From NCBI RefSeq assembly GCF_016097555.1, contig NC_054704.1:24891830-24955829 (forward strand): a DNA stretch of 64,000 nt, read 5' to 3'. The DNA is from Gigantopelta aegis (taxonomy: Eukaryota; Mollusca; Gastropoda; Neomphalida; Peltospiridae). The position numbers and the translations under genes were made by a program. Below, one piece after another: positions 48,945-61,000 of this stretch. Numbering within the stretch: the stretch's first letter is position 1; each line of letters begins with the position of its first letter. The notes beneath the pieces were generated by a model. That model saw only the letters and a list, made by a program, of their open reading frames with translations, had not been told where the DNA came from and searched no databases.

Positions 48945-49208
48945 TTTCATTTCATTTCAACCTATTTCTGTGCTTATATCCAATTATGGTTCGAGCACGC
49001 TGTCCTGGGCACACACCTCAGCTGTCTGTCCAGGACAGTGGGTTAGTTGTTAGTTGGTTAGTGACAGAGAAGAGGGTGTAGTGGCCTTACACCTACCCAT
49101 GGAGCACTTAAGAACTCGCTCTGGGTTGAAGCCGGTACTGAGCTGCGAGCCCTGTACCTACCGACCTGTAGTTTGATGGCTTAACCACTGCACCACTGAG
49201 GCCGGTAC
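48945..49208 (-). mobile_element. SINE-2, full length, minus strand
   Basis: 'catttcatttcaacctattt', 'cacgctgtcctgggcacac', 'agaactcgctctgggttga', 'ctgcgagccctgtacctacc', 'taaccactgcaccactgagg'. It is the best-preserved SINE-2 copy of the window. Confidence 0.85.
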
Positions 49209-49332
49209 AAAGCTATCTGGGCTGTCTGTAGAGCTCCATATTAACACTTGTCCACTTGTCTGGCACAAGAAGATTTGGGTGTAATAAATTGGTGCAACAA
49301 CTTGCTTGACTGAACAAATCAACTGAAAAGTA

Positions 49333-49466
49333 CAGTGAAACCCCTCTAAACCAGACACCCTTGGGACCAAGACAAATGTCCTGGTTTTTAAAAAGGGACT
49401 CTGTGAAACGTCCGGTTTTGAGGAAATTTCGGTTTAGAGAGGGTCCAGTCTTGAGAGGTTTCACTG
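49333..49466. mobile_element. 134-bp MITE with TA target site
   Basis: The ends CAGTGAAACCCCTCTAAACC and the inverse ...GAGAGGTTTCACTG are flanked by TA on both sides. It is a typical pogo/Tc-type miniature element. Confidence 0.8.
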
Positions 49467-49647
49467 TACAATACATACTGAACCAAGGATTACCTTTAAT
49501 GTACAGTAATTCATGAAAAGTAGGACACTATGACATACGTGTAGTTACCATACACAGCATGCAAGGTGTGAGGATCCCGTAAGAATTAATAACAAGAAGA
49601 TATGCCCCAGATAAGAAAAGGTAATGGACACACGGATGGACAGAAAG

Positions 49648-49980
49648 AAAGAAAGAAATGTTTTATTTCACAACGCACTCAACACATTTTATTTACAGTT
49701 ATATGGCGTCAGACATATGGTTACGGACCACACAGATATAGAGAGAAGAAACCTGCTGTTGCCACTTCATGGGCTACCCTTTTTTCGATTAGCAGCAAGG
49801 GATTTTTTATATGCACCATCACATAGACAGGATAGCACATACCACGGCCTTTGATGTACCAGTCTTGGTACACTGGCTGGAGTGAGAAATAGCCCAATGG
49901 GCCCACTGACGGGGATCGATCCTAAACTGACCATGCATAAAGCGAGCTCTTTACCACTGGGCTACGTCCCGTCCCCCACC
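49648..49980 (-). mobile_element. SINE-1 subtype B, full length, minus strand
   Basis: (GAAA)n, then 'acaacgcactcaacacattt', 'ggcgtcagacatatggttac', body, 'ggggatcgatcctaaactg' and 'taccactgggctacgtcccg'. Confidence 0.85.
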
Positions 49981-50015
49981 CCCCCCAGGGATGGACAGTG
50001 TCATATCATAATTAG

Positions 50016-50408
50016 TACAGCTGGGCAGTATTGAAATTTCAGATTCGGTATGGGTATCAGTATTTTGGGGGTGATTTACCTGGGTAACAGTACGGTATTC
50101 GGTATTGATACAATATGATACTGATATCGAGCGGTATTTTCAGTATAATCGTCTTTAAGTGCATTGCAGAGTTAAGTCTCACCCGCTAATTTCATCTAAA
50201 TAAAATTAAAATTCCATACACACGGCCCTCCTCATCTCTCTTCTTTTTAGCTATTTTGTGTCCATCAGATATACTGTTATTGCTTTACTAAATGGTGAAA
50301 AACATTTTTCAATACCGAAATTTCTGTATTTTGAGATTTGAGATAAGGTAAATCGGTATTGACATGAACCAATACCGAATGCTATATATGGTATACCGCC
50401 CAGCTCTA
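50016..50408. mobile_element. hAT-like MITE (393 bp)
   Basis: The ends TACAGCTGGGCAGTAT and ...GCCCAGCTCTA are inverse. ATAATTAG (50008-50015) against TTAATTAG (50409-50416) is a 7/8 match to an 8-bp duplication. The interior repeats 'gg(t)attg(a)ta' motifs; no ORF. Confidence 0.7.
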
Positions 50409-50409
50409 T

Positions 50410-50800
50410 TAATTAGAGAATACTTAACGAGCTATGAGGCAATACTATTTATCTTGAACTACTATTTATCTTGAACAAGCAGTGTTCGAGATTAACGGTA
50501 TCCCAATATCCCGGGGATACCAGAATTTAATTTTGGATACCAGACTTCAAGAACCCAGTATCCCACCGGCATACCATATAATACTAAATTCTCAGGTGGG
50601 ATACCAGATTTTGAAATGTTAGTATCCAATTGGGATACTGGCCAAAAAATTTAATCTCGAACACTGACAAGTGAACTGATGTTGTCCTTCCCAAGCCTTT
50701 GGTGAGGGAAAGACATCAATTCACAAGTCAAAGATAAACGGTACTGCCGAGTAGTGAGTTGGGTATTCTATTTATTACCCATTATTAATCTTTATCATTT
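50410..50800. mobile_element. Palindromic element, family P, copy 4, with a nested MITE
   Basis: The outer ends 'taattagagaatac' and 'gtattctatttatta' are inverse, as are 'actatttatcttgaac' and 'aaagataaacggta'. The centre is occupied by another element (50480-50666), so the loop is not preserved cleanly. Confidence 0.6.
50480..50666. mobile_element. 187-bp MITE with CAGTGTTCGAGATTAA ends
   Basis: The inverted ends CAGTGTTCGAGATTAA and TTTAATCTCGAACACTG are flanked by ACAAG on both sides (50475-50479, 50667-50671). The 'cagtg' ends are hAT-like, but a 5-bp flank is shorter than the usual 8. Confidence 0.75.
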
Positions 50801-51907
50801 TATGGAAGATTTTCAAACGATACTGTTATTGAAAACAAGTTGAGAACAGGAGACAGTGTTGCATCATAGCTGTGATGTACATATCAGTGATGACTCAATT
50901 TAGTTTTTGACATGACTGCCACCATGGAAACTATTTTTACACTTAATAGGGTTGTTTGTTGTTGTCTAACAGTTGTGACATCAAAGCCTATAATTAAGCA
51001 CTGATTATGACTTCAAAACGTATCTTGGGGAAGAAAAGTTGTAATTAATGTATATTTATTTATGTTATTGTTACTGCAGACCTGTCAACCCTCCCAGATT
51101 CTGCGGGAGACTCCCGGTATTTGATCAAGTCTCCCGCGGGGAAAAACGTTTCTCCCAGGAAATTGTTATTTTCTAAGCATAAAAAAAATTCAAGCTACCG
51201 TGGCTGTGTATTGACGTTCAGTGTTGCCATATATAAAACTATCCAATTTAGTCCTAATAACACCTCTGACTCGTAAAATGTCTTCCCACTGGATTACATA
51301 ACGCAAAGTTCTATGGCTGGAAGTGCCAGAGTAGACAGCGAACGCATGTATCAATACACACGATGTCAAAATCACATGTCAAAGCAAGACAAGAGAAAGA
51401 CCAATTAGCTGTATAAACAATACTTGTATCAATTAGATTTGTAGGTTTGTGCAGTAAAATGTTAGTAACAAGAGTACACTTCAAGGGATTATTTTCCTAC
51501 GATTAATAAATTTTGTTTGACATAACGTTACTCACGGAAATAGGTATAATTCCGGTATATTTCACACGATGTCAGTAATGAGCTTTTACTTATGATTAGT
51601 AGAAATGATTTGTGGAAATACAATGTTTATTGCATGGTTATGGTGATTTTAAATAAGTACCACACCACTGTACCTTATTGTAGTAAAAACTGAATATTAA
51701 TTTATAAAATTTAGGCCTATATAAATTTGTCTTGGGTCTACTTTTCATGAAACACAAATAACGATGATGCAACCTGTAAGTGTAATACTGTAAATGTACT
51801 AATTAATGTTTAAATTTGTTAGTGTTAAATGTTTTGGATAAAAGAGTTATTTAAAAAAATATGTATTAAATTATATTTAAAAATAATTAAAACAAAATTT
51901 AATATAT

Positions 51908-53097
51908 CAGTCAAACCTGTATATAACGGCCACCCAAGGGACCTGACAAAAGTGGCCGTTATAGAGAGGTGACCCTTATATACAAGTTCAAAATTAGAAC
52001 CCATATATTAAACCCATTATACTGTCATAAAAAAAAATGTCACATTTTTAAACCATTCCCACACTAGCTTGTTTATGTCATCATTGCCTGTTGCTTTCTT
52101 CTGCCTTTTTCTTTTGGCTGAAACGTTATTGTCAAAATCAGCCAGAACATCGGCTTTCCTTTTTAAAATAGAATTAATCTGAAAACGTCCTACACCAAAA
52201 TGATCAGCGATCTTTCACGCACTTAAATTGCCTTTCTCAGATTTGTTAATAACGTGGATTCTCTCTTCTAACATTAAAGCAGTACTAGTTTTCGGTGGCA
52301 TTTTGCATACAAATGTATTCGTTAATATATTTCGCAAACGCTAACATTGACTTGCAGAAGATATTTTGTGTAATTGAAGGTTATTACCCATGTGGCATTT
52401 TTGACTCATTTGTTTGTTTCATGTCACCGCTAATCCTTCAGTGGAGTATGACCGTTGATTACAGCTGAATAAAATCAGGAGTCGCTTAAAAAATCCGAAC
52501 ACGGGACATCTGCAATGACCGCCGTCTTCAGCTATTCATGTTTATTTACCAATCATGTCTGGCTAGACGCAAGGAAACGCGTAACATAATACCTCATTTG
52601 TTTGGTTTCTCGAGACTTAATAGAGTGACCATACATACAAATTACATTATGTACAGCCAATGGGAAGTCGTCTACTATTCAGTGAGGATGCTGAGAACCA
52701 ATCAAATTACACCACCAGTATCTGCGTGTCACGGAAGTTACTGAGTGTCTGTTTTTCAATTACGATCAGAGAATTACAATGGAATTTTACTTTGACAGAA
52801 AATAAACTCAAAGCTAGAGACATGACCATATAAACACATTTAATTTATAATTTTTAAGATGACTGAATAAGTAAAGAAATAACCAGGGTAAAAAAAATAA
52901 ACCAAAAACCCGTCTTTACGACGATCATCTTGTGACCGTTATAGCAGGTTCAACCTGTGATTTTGGGTGAAAAATAGTGACAGCTGGCCGTTATGGACAG
53001 GTGACCGTTATGCACAGGTCAAATAAGGAAGGAAATGCATTGGGAGGGATTTATAGTGACCGTTATAGACAGGTGACCGTTAGATCCGGTTCGACTA
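51908..53097 (-). mobile_element. pogo/Tigger-like transposon, decayed
   Basis: The left end CAGTCAAACCTG and right end CCGGTTCGACTA are imperfect inverse repeats inserted in a TA-rich site. Subterminal 'gtgaccgttat' repeats occur at the right and 'ggccgttat' at the left. The interior contains a transposase N-terminus remnant (52017-52301). Confidence 0.75.
52017..52301 (-). pseudogene. pogo/Tigger (CENP-B-like) transposase N-terminal remnant
   Basis: From an ATG at 52301 the minus strand reads MPPKTSTALMLEERIHVINK..., a TGA at codon 29, then KIADHFGVGRFQINSILKRK and later INKLVWEWFKNV before TAA. The pattern (basic start, EERIHVIN helix, IADHFGVGRFQI helix-turn-helix, LVWEWF second helix-turn-helix) is that of the CENP-B/pogo DNA-binding domain. 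The DDE catalytic domain is absent. The in-frame stop and missing domain make it non-functional. Confidence 0.75.
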
Positions 53098-53649
53098 TAT
53101 ATAATTATTTTTTTTGCCAATAACTAATGTTGACAAGTATACATGACATTATGTAGTGTTCGTATAACTTATTGTAGTACTTTTTAAAAAGTTGTGTTAA
53201 ATCGTGTGCAGTTAAAAAATCTTCTGTTTTTTAACAAAATCTCCTGCTTTTTCAACACACACCTCCTGCTTTCTCTTGGCTAAAGGTTGACAGGTCTGTG
53301 TTACTGCAGATAAATGTATATTATATTGTTATTTTTGCTCTGCCCATATTTGGGTGTTATGCAAATAAATTATTCTTATTCTTATTAGTTTTTTTTTTCT
53401 TTCCCCACTTCTCTCTGCCCATAAGCGTAATAATAACAGAAGAACACCATCATTCCACAATATGACCCGTTAAACAGGTGCATAAAAACAATCATTTTAT
53501 TTACAAATTTGATCATGTGATACATTTGACAGTTTTGTATTAACTTAGCAGAAGTTTTGCTGCCTAACAAATCAGACCACTTAAATATTGCTAAACTCCT
53601 TCAGCAGAAAGTTTTTTTGTGGGACAAGCACATTTCACACAGGACAAAT

Positions 53650-53715
53650 ACAAATGGAGAAGAAGTACCAGCCATAAGACCAATGACCTAACCACTAGGC
53701 CACCAAGACCAGTTA
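53650..53715 (-). mobile_element. SINE-2-type head fragment
   Basis: Minus strand 'ggcctagtggttaggtcat' resembles the SINE-2 A box; the rest is not preserved. 53300-53650 and 53716-54480 show no further recognisable element. Confidence 0.5.
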
Positions 53716-54480
53716 CAGCACTCTGTGACAGAAAGTGCAATGTGGCATCCATGGCCTATCTTAACAGGTTTATTAAGAACTGATTACTGTTTGTAAACAG
53801 CAGGAATCTATTGTCACCTGCCAGCTATTATTAACATTACAAATAAAATCAATACTTCATTTAGAAAGGAACACGAACTGGATATTAAAATGTCTAACAT
53901 GATATAAAAACATTTTCCTAACAGTTCATTGGTTATTTGTGCAAGTACAGTTTAACACTGATCTATTTAACCTTTACCATAAATATATAGTTATAGTCTG
54001 TCCCATCCTCTTACAAAAATGTAACAAGAAAAGTAAAAGTGTTTTGGAAATAACAAAAAAATTACTATTTTTGTGTGCAATTTAGAAAACAATTGGCTAT
54101 TAAATAAATAACTTGTAGTAAATTTCATAGTATGAAAAAAGGTGTTTATTGTTGGATGGACTATAGAGTACTTTATCCCGATGAAAATAATAACCAGCAG
54201 CTTCACCTGACGTGTACTATAACAGTCTGCAATCTACCACATGCCAGAGTTTCTAACTCGATATCTGAAGCAAACACAAAACAAAACAACCTAACAACAA
54301 TGAAAGTGCAATGGTAAAAAACATGGTATTGTGACTGAACAAACCAAAGCAAGGATAATTTTCATTTAAGGGTCCAGTTGCAAGAAACAATAATTCACTT
54401 TTAAAAGTTGCTTTTGAACTCGTACTGAAAACACATCAGTCAGATTTATAGAACTTTGTAAAAAGAATAAGACAAAGTTT

Positions 54481-54690
54481 AAGTTTGTTTTGTTTAACAA
54501 CACCACTAGAGCACATTGCTTAATTAATCATCAGCTATTGGATATCAAACATTTGGTAATTTTGACATATAGTCTTAGAGAGCAATGTATTTTTTATATG
54601 CACCATCTCAGACAGGCTAGCACATAACACAGCCTTTGATATACCAGTCATGGTGCATTGGCTTGAACGAGAAATAGCACAATGGGCCCA
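54481..54690 (-). mobile_element. SINE-1, internally shortened, minus strand
   Basis: 'tttaacaacaccactagagc', 'cacatagtcttagagagc' style body with deletion, and 'ggtgcattggcttgaacgag'. The head is missing. Confidence 0.75.
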
Positions 54691-54899
54691 GAAGAATAAC
54701 AGAAGAAAAAAATAATACATTTAATTGATTTTGTGTAATTGGATGTATTCTGGTAGGCAATAAATATTTTTTATGATAACAGTTATTGTGTATTTTATAA
54801 CAATCTCACACATGCGATTGCAATAACAACTGAAATCTGGATGGTGCATTTTCATTGGACTTCAGTATATACTATGGCTGTGCTTTTTTCTGTACTCAC

Positions 54900-55044
54900 T
54901 TTGTGACAATCTCTACAGAGAACTGGCACCAACAAGTCTTTATATTCATCTGGCATCTCAGTGCCAGAGATCTCTTCATCCATGTATTTCCAAAGATTAT
55001 CCATTTTTACCATTGATTCATTGCATGTTGGACAAGCGTAGTTA
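54900..55044 (-). CDS. RCHY1: RCHY1 exon: RING end and zinc-ribbon start
   Basis: Acceptor 'ttcattttag', donor cacaaa|gtgagt. (G)NYACPTCNESMV, DNLWKYMDEEISGTEM and VLCRDCHK. A possible but weak next exon is at 54203-54226 (TVIVHVR then stop). Confidence 0.93.
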
Positions 55045-58000
55045 CTAAAATGAAAAATAGTGCATATTTGAAGCTAGTTATTGTAACTTCACCTCCCCTA
55101 CCCTCTCCAAGCTAGTACAGTGATATGATATTTTAGTATACTGTTGAAGATCCAGTAAACTTAATAGCTATAAATAGTTTTTAGTTATACATTTTTTTTT
55201 AAACAATAGCAAAACAAAATCCACGACTAATACAAATTTGAATTAAAAAAAAAAATTGGAATTATCAACGTAACAGTCCTTCCGATTTCATGGAAACGAT
55301 CATTTCTGGTAGCATGTCGGTAAAACCACAGAACCGAAATTTCATTTCCCATGATTATTATATCCAGTACGACTATTCAATGAAATAATATATATATATT
55401 TATTTTTTTACAAACAGTTTCCGATAGGTTCCCATGATCACAAGGTAAGGAACCAAAAAAGTATTTCCCATAAAATTTGAAATCCTAAGGCTTGCATAAA
55501 GAAAGGGGGAAATATGTTTAGTCATGATATCAAAATCTGCTAAAACTATGTAAGAAAGAAAAAAATACACTGATGGAAAGAAATAGGGGAACACATAAAT
55601 AGAAAGTTTGTTTTCTTTAACACCACCACTAGAGCACATTGATTTATTAATCATCGGGGATCGATCCTAGACCGACCGCGCATCAAGCAAGCGTTTCTCC
55701 CTCATAAATAGAAACTATCGGCAAATACTGACAGCAACCAAAACCCTCATCTACAGTGCCATGATGTTAGCAGTGTTACTGGCAGTCTGTAACACAGTAC
55801 TGACATTCAGTTTCATATTACATCTCTGTACTTTATACACACATAACTACGGTAGTTGTCAAATATCATGTGTTGCCTTATTTCTTCCCATCAGTATATT
55901 TATCTCATAATCTGTATGCTGGGCTAGCTCTGCCACTCATCAAATTTGCCAATTGTCAATTTTAAAAATAGCCAGTGAATTTTATTTTAATTTGGCGGGG
56001 AAAAAATGGTGTAACAATTGATATTTTGTAGGAAAATAGCTATAGTTTTTGCATTTTTGAAATAATTTGGCAAAATGTTCTGGTCACCCAGTGCTAGCCC
56101 TGTCAGATTGTTATTACGTTTTTTTGAAAACAAACATACCCAGTCTTCAGCAGGCTCAAATAACAAGTGCTGCAAATAAAAAATAAAGTTGCTAGTGCAA
56201 CATCAAACAGCAGAAGTGAACTATGAAAATGCATTATTTAGGAAATATAGGTGGGGTTTTTTAAATCTCAATTTTAAGTTAGACTCATTGGTATTAGTGC
56301 CCCTGCGTGTGCTGTAACCTCACCGTGGTGCAGGGGTGTAACATTCTCTTTGAGAATGGCCAATATGGCACAAAATTGAAGTTTTGAGTAAAATTCAGTA
56401 TCCGTAAAATTCTGTGATATTTGTGTTTTTGCACAGTTCTTTACACTGTTTTTGTTTAAGTCTTGAATTTTTATATTGATGTTGATCATCACTTTATTTA
56501 TTTGCATTACCATAGTTTGACACCCAATAGCCGATGTATTTTTCGTGCTGGGGTGTCTTTAAACATTCATTCATTCATTTGGTATTAGTGTTAAAAATAA
56601 ACTGGAACATTTTGCTGGAACGTGACTTATATTTCAGCAAGACATGTCAGATCAGGGTTTCTAGATTATGGTAGCCCCACTCCCATGGCTAGTGAATTTC
56701 AGTGTTGGACTAGCAAATAACTACTATTGCCATGCCCGACGGCTAGTGGAAAAAAAGAGGTCAAATGCTGCAGTTACGTCTATTTTGTAAATATGAATCT
56801 CCTATCCCCACCACCACCACCCATTGTTAGTGTTTTTAAGCTCTTTCTAAATAAAGTAGGGCTAGTGAATTTTTAATAATGGCTAGTATATTTTTTAAAT
56901 CCCTGATCCAGTGGCTAGTGGATTTTATAAAAATTCTAGAAGCCCTGCAGATACAATGTTATATTCAATCTGAGAATGCACCAAACCACTTAAATTTGTA
57001 AATTAAATTCTTTTAAATTCTGCTCTGTGGTTGAGAAAAAATAATGATGTTCGGATGGTTAAGGAGATGCCACACGATACGAGTTCCTCATAAGAGAATA
57101 GCCACAAGAATAGCTGACTGTCACAAAACAAACCTTATGATTTCATTGGTTGCTTAGCAACCGGCTATTCATGTATGAGGTACTTGTATTGTGTGGTGTC
57201 ACCTTTAAGGAAAGGTTAACGAAGGAAGCAGCTATCAGGTGACTGGAATAGGTTGCACATGACACATTGGAAGATTTTAACCATTTGATTAGATCGTGGG
57301 ATATTCAGGCCAGTCTATGGGTCATGGGGAAAGGTGCCATAGGTCACAAATTAGATCATGTGTGAAAATAACTGTTACATACATGGGTTTATCAGACAAG
57401 ACACTATGCTTATTCCAATGCCTGTAGTGAATATATTTTCATATTCTAGCAAGAAACTTAAGTATATTGTCATTTTAATGAATACGAAAGGCTAGACTTG
57501 ACAAACAGGATACAATGGTTGCAAACTTAGAATAATCACAAAACACATGACATTTGCACACACAGACACAATCAAAATCATTTACAGAACTCACCGATGC
57601 AAGATGTGTCCACATGGTGGTACATTCAGTTCCGTCCTGGACGTGTGCAGGTCCTCTCGGCAAATTGAACACACGTCATGGGACACTTTCTCTATACACT
57701 GAAAAACACACGCATACAGGGAGAGTAAGTCATGAGAACAGAATCAACAAAAACGGTTTCAACAGTAAATCTCACGAGTATCACTAAGAATTTTTGAAAG
57801 GGATTCAACTTGGTACACTTTGTCTTAAATTGTTTTTAAACTGGTGAGAATGTATTTTCTTACTTGTTGATGTAGTCCTTCCTAAGAAGTTTTGCATATA
57901 AATTTAATCCTTCCAAAGACATTTTGTGTATTTACTTAGTACTGTAAATCATGAAATAAATGCAAGATATTAATTATTTTAAAATGTGACCGACTTGGCA

Positions 58001-61000
58001 CATTATGTTTGTAACTAATAACACCTCCAAAAATACAAAAGAAAACAAATGCAAACACACACAGTGTGCATCTGTTAGGCTGAAAGTACTACATTATGTC
58101 CATAGATAGTAATCATGTACCAAAGAAAAACAAACTTAAAATAAATGCATTCTGTACAGCAAAATAAATAGATAACGAATCATTGTTGTTATTATTCACA
58201 CTTAGTTACCAAGTAGATTTACCATTAGTAGGTAGAACAACGAAAAAAAAATTAAAAAATATGTGGTCAAGTTTTTTATTTTAAACAAAAATATGTACCG
58301 AAGGATGTAAATTAATGAAAATCGGACGGAAAAATATTTAGTGGTTAGAAAGTTATAGCCCTTTGAAGTTTTGTGTGCTGTGAAATATGTCTGCCAAATT
58401 TTGACTCGCTTTTTTAAACTTGCCGGTTAAACTCAACTACTGATCGCCATGTGTATATTTCACTTTAAAATGGAACAGAAACACGCCAAATATTATTCTG
58501 GAATATGTAATAGTGTTTTTGAAGCCACTGGAAAATGGTAACATATACCATTATAATGATAAAATGTTATCATGAACCCTAACGTCGTTATAAACGTAAA
58601 ATCAGAAAATAAGCAATACAAAGCGACGTTGTTGTTTTCACAACTTAATATATTTATTTAGCCTATCAGGACAATGCAACAATACCCCATTTATTTCCAA
58701 CTTCTATTATGCATAAATAGTGAAACAATGTTACATAAAAAATAAAGGTGGTGCACATGGGCGCTTGAATGAGCATATGACCGAAAGCTAGTGACAGGGA
58801 CTAGTCCATTGTAATATACTACTCAAAAGAATTTAAGGGTCAAAAATTTATAACCAAATAAGTTTCAGAGTGTATTAGATTGATGATGTAAACTACACCA
58901 ATTTTTTTATTTATTGTTCCATATTTACAAAAAACCACAAATAAACGTCACTGTATACAAGAAAGTCACATGACATGCTGTCAAAGTTGAAGGTTGTCAA
59001 ACATGGATTTTACACATTAGAACATTCGTTTAATAGTGTGTGAATCCACCCCTGGCGCGAATACACTCGACACATCGTTGCCTCATGCTGTTGATCAGAC
59101 GTCTGAAGAACTCTTGGGGAATGGCCTGCCACTCTGCCATAAGAAGTTGACCCAGATCATGAAGGTTGGCCGGAGGGGCATGGTTATCCCGAACTCTCCT
59201 GCCTAATTCGTCCCAGGCGTGCTCTATTGGGGCCAAGTCAGGCGAATATGCTGGCCAATCCATATTGGCGATACCTTGTTGTCTGAGAAAGTCCGTTACC
59301 ACCCTGGCGCGGTGGGGTCTGGAATTGTCATCCTGCAGAACTGCCCCGCCGCCAATCTGCTGAAGACTTGGGAGAACCAACGCCCGGATAATCTCATTCA
59401 GATAGCGGATTCCATTCAGATTGCCATCCACCACATAGAGGGGGGTCCTGTGGTGGATAGAGATGCCGCCCCACACCATGACGCTGCCACCACCGAACCG
59501 GTGACGTTGTCTAACGTTAACGTCAGCGAAGCGCTCCCTAGGACGTCTGTAGACACGAACCCGACCGTCGTTGAACTGGAGACTAAACCTGGACTCATCA
59601 GTGAACATCACTCGACCCCACTGAACACGTTGCCACCGCCGATGAAGCGTGCACCAGTGACGTCTGGCCGTTCTGTGACGTGGTAGGAGTGGTGGTCGAA
59701 CAGCCTGGCGACGGCAGCGTAGTTTATTGGCTCTCAGACGATTGCGTATGGTTTGATCAGACACTCGAGTTCCAGTCGCAGTCCGCAGATTGTCACGTAA
59801 TCGGCGTGCAGTGGTTGTGCGTTGACGTAGAGCCATATTGGTCATGTAGCGGTCCTCTCTATTTGTAGTGCTTCGGGGTCTTCCCGAACGTGGACGATTT
59901 CGAACAGAATTCGTTGCTTGGTACCGTTGCCACAGTCGGCCAACGACACTCTGACTGACACCAAGTCTCAGAGCAACATTTCTTTGCGTATTGCCATCCT
60001 GAAGCCAAGCAATAGCCCTTCCTCGATCTTCGATAGTCAGTTGAAGTCGTACCATTGTCGAATTTGGAGTGTGCACCGTACACGAACGCAAGCTCCAATT
60101 ATACGGAAATTCAGCATTGGGAACATGGAATACACGTGCAAAGCGTGCAAATGAAGCACTTTGTGAAAAAGCAAGTTATGGGCACTTAGCAGACCTTTTG
60201 CTTTCGCCCTAATTTACGTGCAAATGTAAGCATCTTTTCGCCATTAGAACTAGTCAACAGTGTCAATGACAGTGGATTTAAATTCATTTATGGGTTGCTT
60301 AGACCCACTTTCGTAAAAATGGAACAATACCATGCGTGACATTATGGTCTAGCTAATATAACTGACATTCAGAAAATAATGTCGAAAATATCGTCTGACC
60401 CTTAAATTCTTTTGAGTAGTATACAATAGGGTAAAATGATAGTGAAAATATCTTGAAGAAAAATAAAGTTGGTGGTTGGGGGAGGGGGTGATGGGTCTTT
60501 TGGGGGGTGGTGGGGGGGCGGGGGGTTGGGGGGTGGTGGTGGGGCGTTTGGGGGGGGGGGGGGAGTTCTTGATTTAAGCTGAGTAACAAAAAATACATTT
60601 TGTAAAACAGGCGCCTGTGCAGGAAATTGTGTAGAGGTCTAGACTGTGGCTAGCAAAGGTTTTTGTGTGTGTGTTGGGGTGGGGGTGGGGGTGGGGTCAT
60701 GTTTCTCCGGAAAATAGGCTACATTAAAAATGAACAATATAGCATGTAGCATATTACCTAAAATATCTATTTTTATTATTTAACTATTAAAATTGTGTTA
60801 CTGTCACACACAATTCTTTATAAAAACTGTAGGTGTGTTTCTATGAAGTTATGCTAATTAATGTGAGGCGAGATTGCAGCTTTAAAAAAAAACAGGAGAA
60901 AATGTCCATGCAAGAAACAAGCAAAACAATGTAATTGTGGGTGAGAGTTCGCTAGTCATAATGTATTCGGGCTAGATTCACCTCCAATATTTGACACATG

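Larger units (their letters stand above)
51077..53298 (+). mobile_element. hAT-like element, copy 2, split by a pogo-like insertion
   Basis: The ends CAGACCTGTCAACC and GGTTGACAGGTCTG are flanked by a perfect 8-bp duplication TGTTACTG (51069-51076 and 53299-53306), diagnostic of the hAT superfamily. Without the 51908-53097 insert it matches 47145-47975 in reverse complement. No hAT transposase is encoded. Confidence 0.85.

Noticed and set aside
59219..59868. Plus-strand ORFs over the Tc1 transposase
   Set aside because: Antisense shadows of the 353-codon transposase; no motifs.
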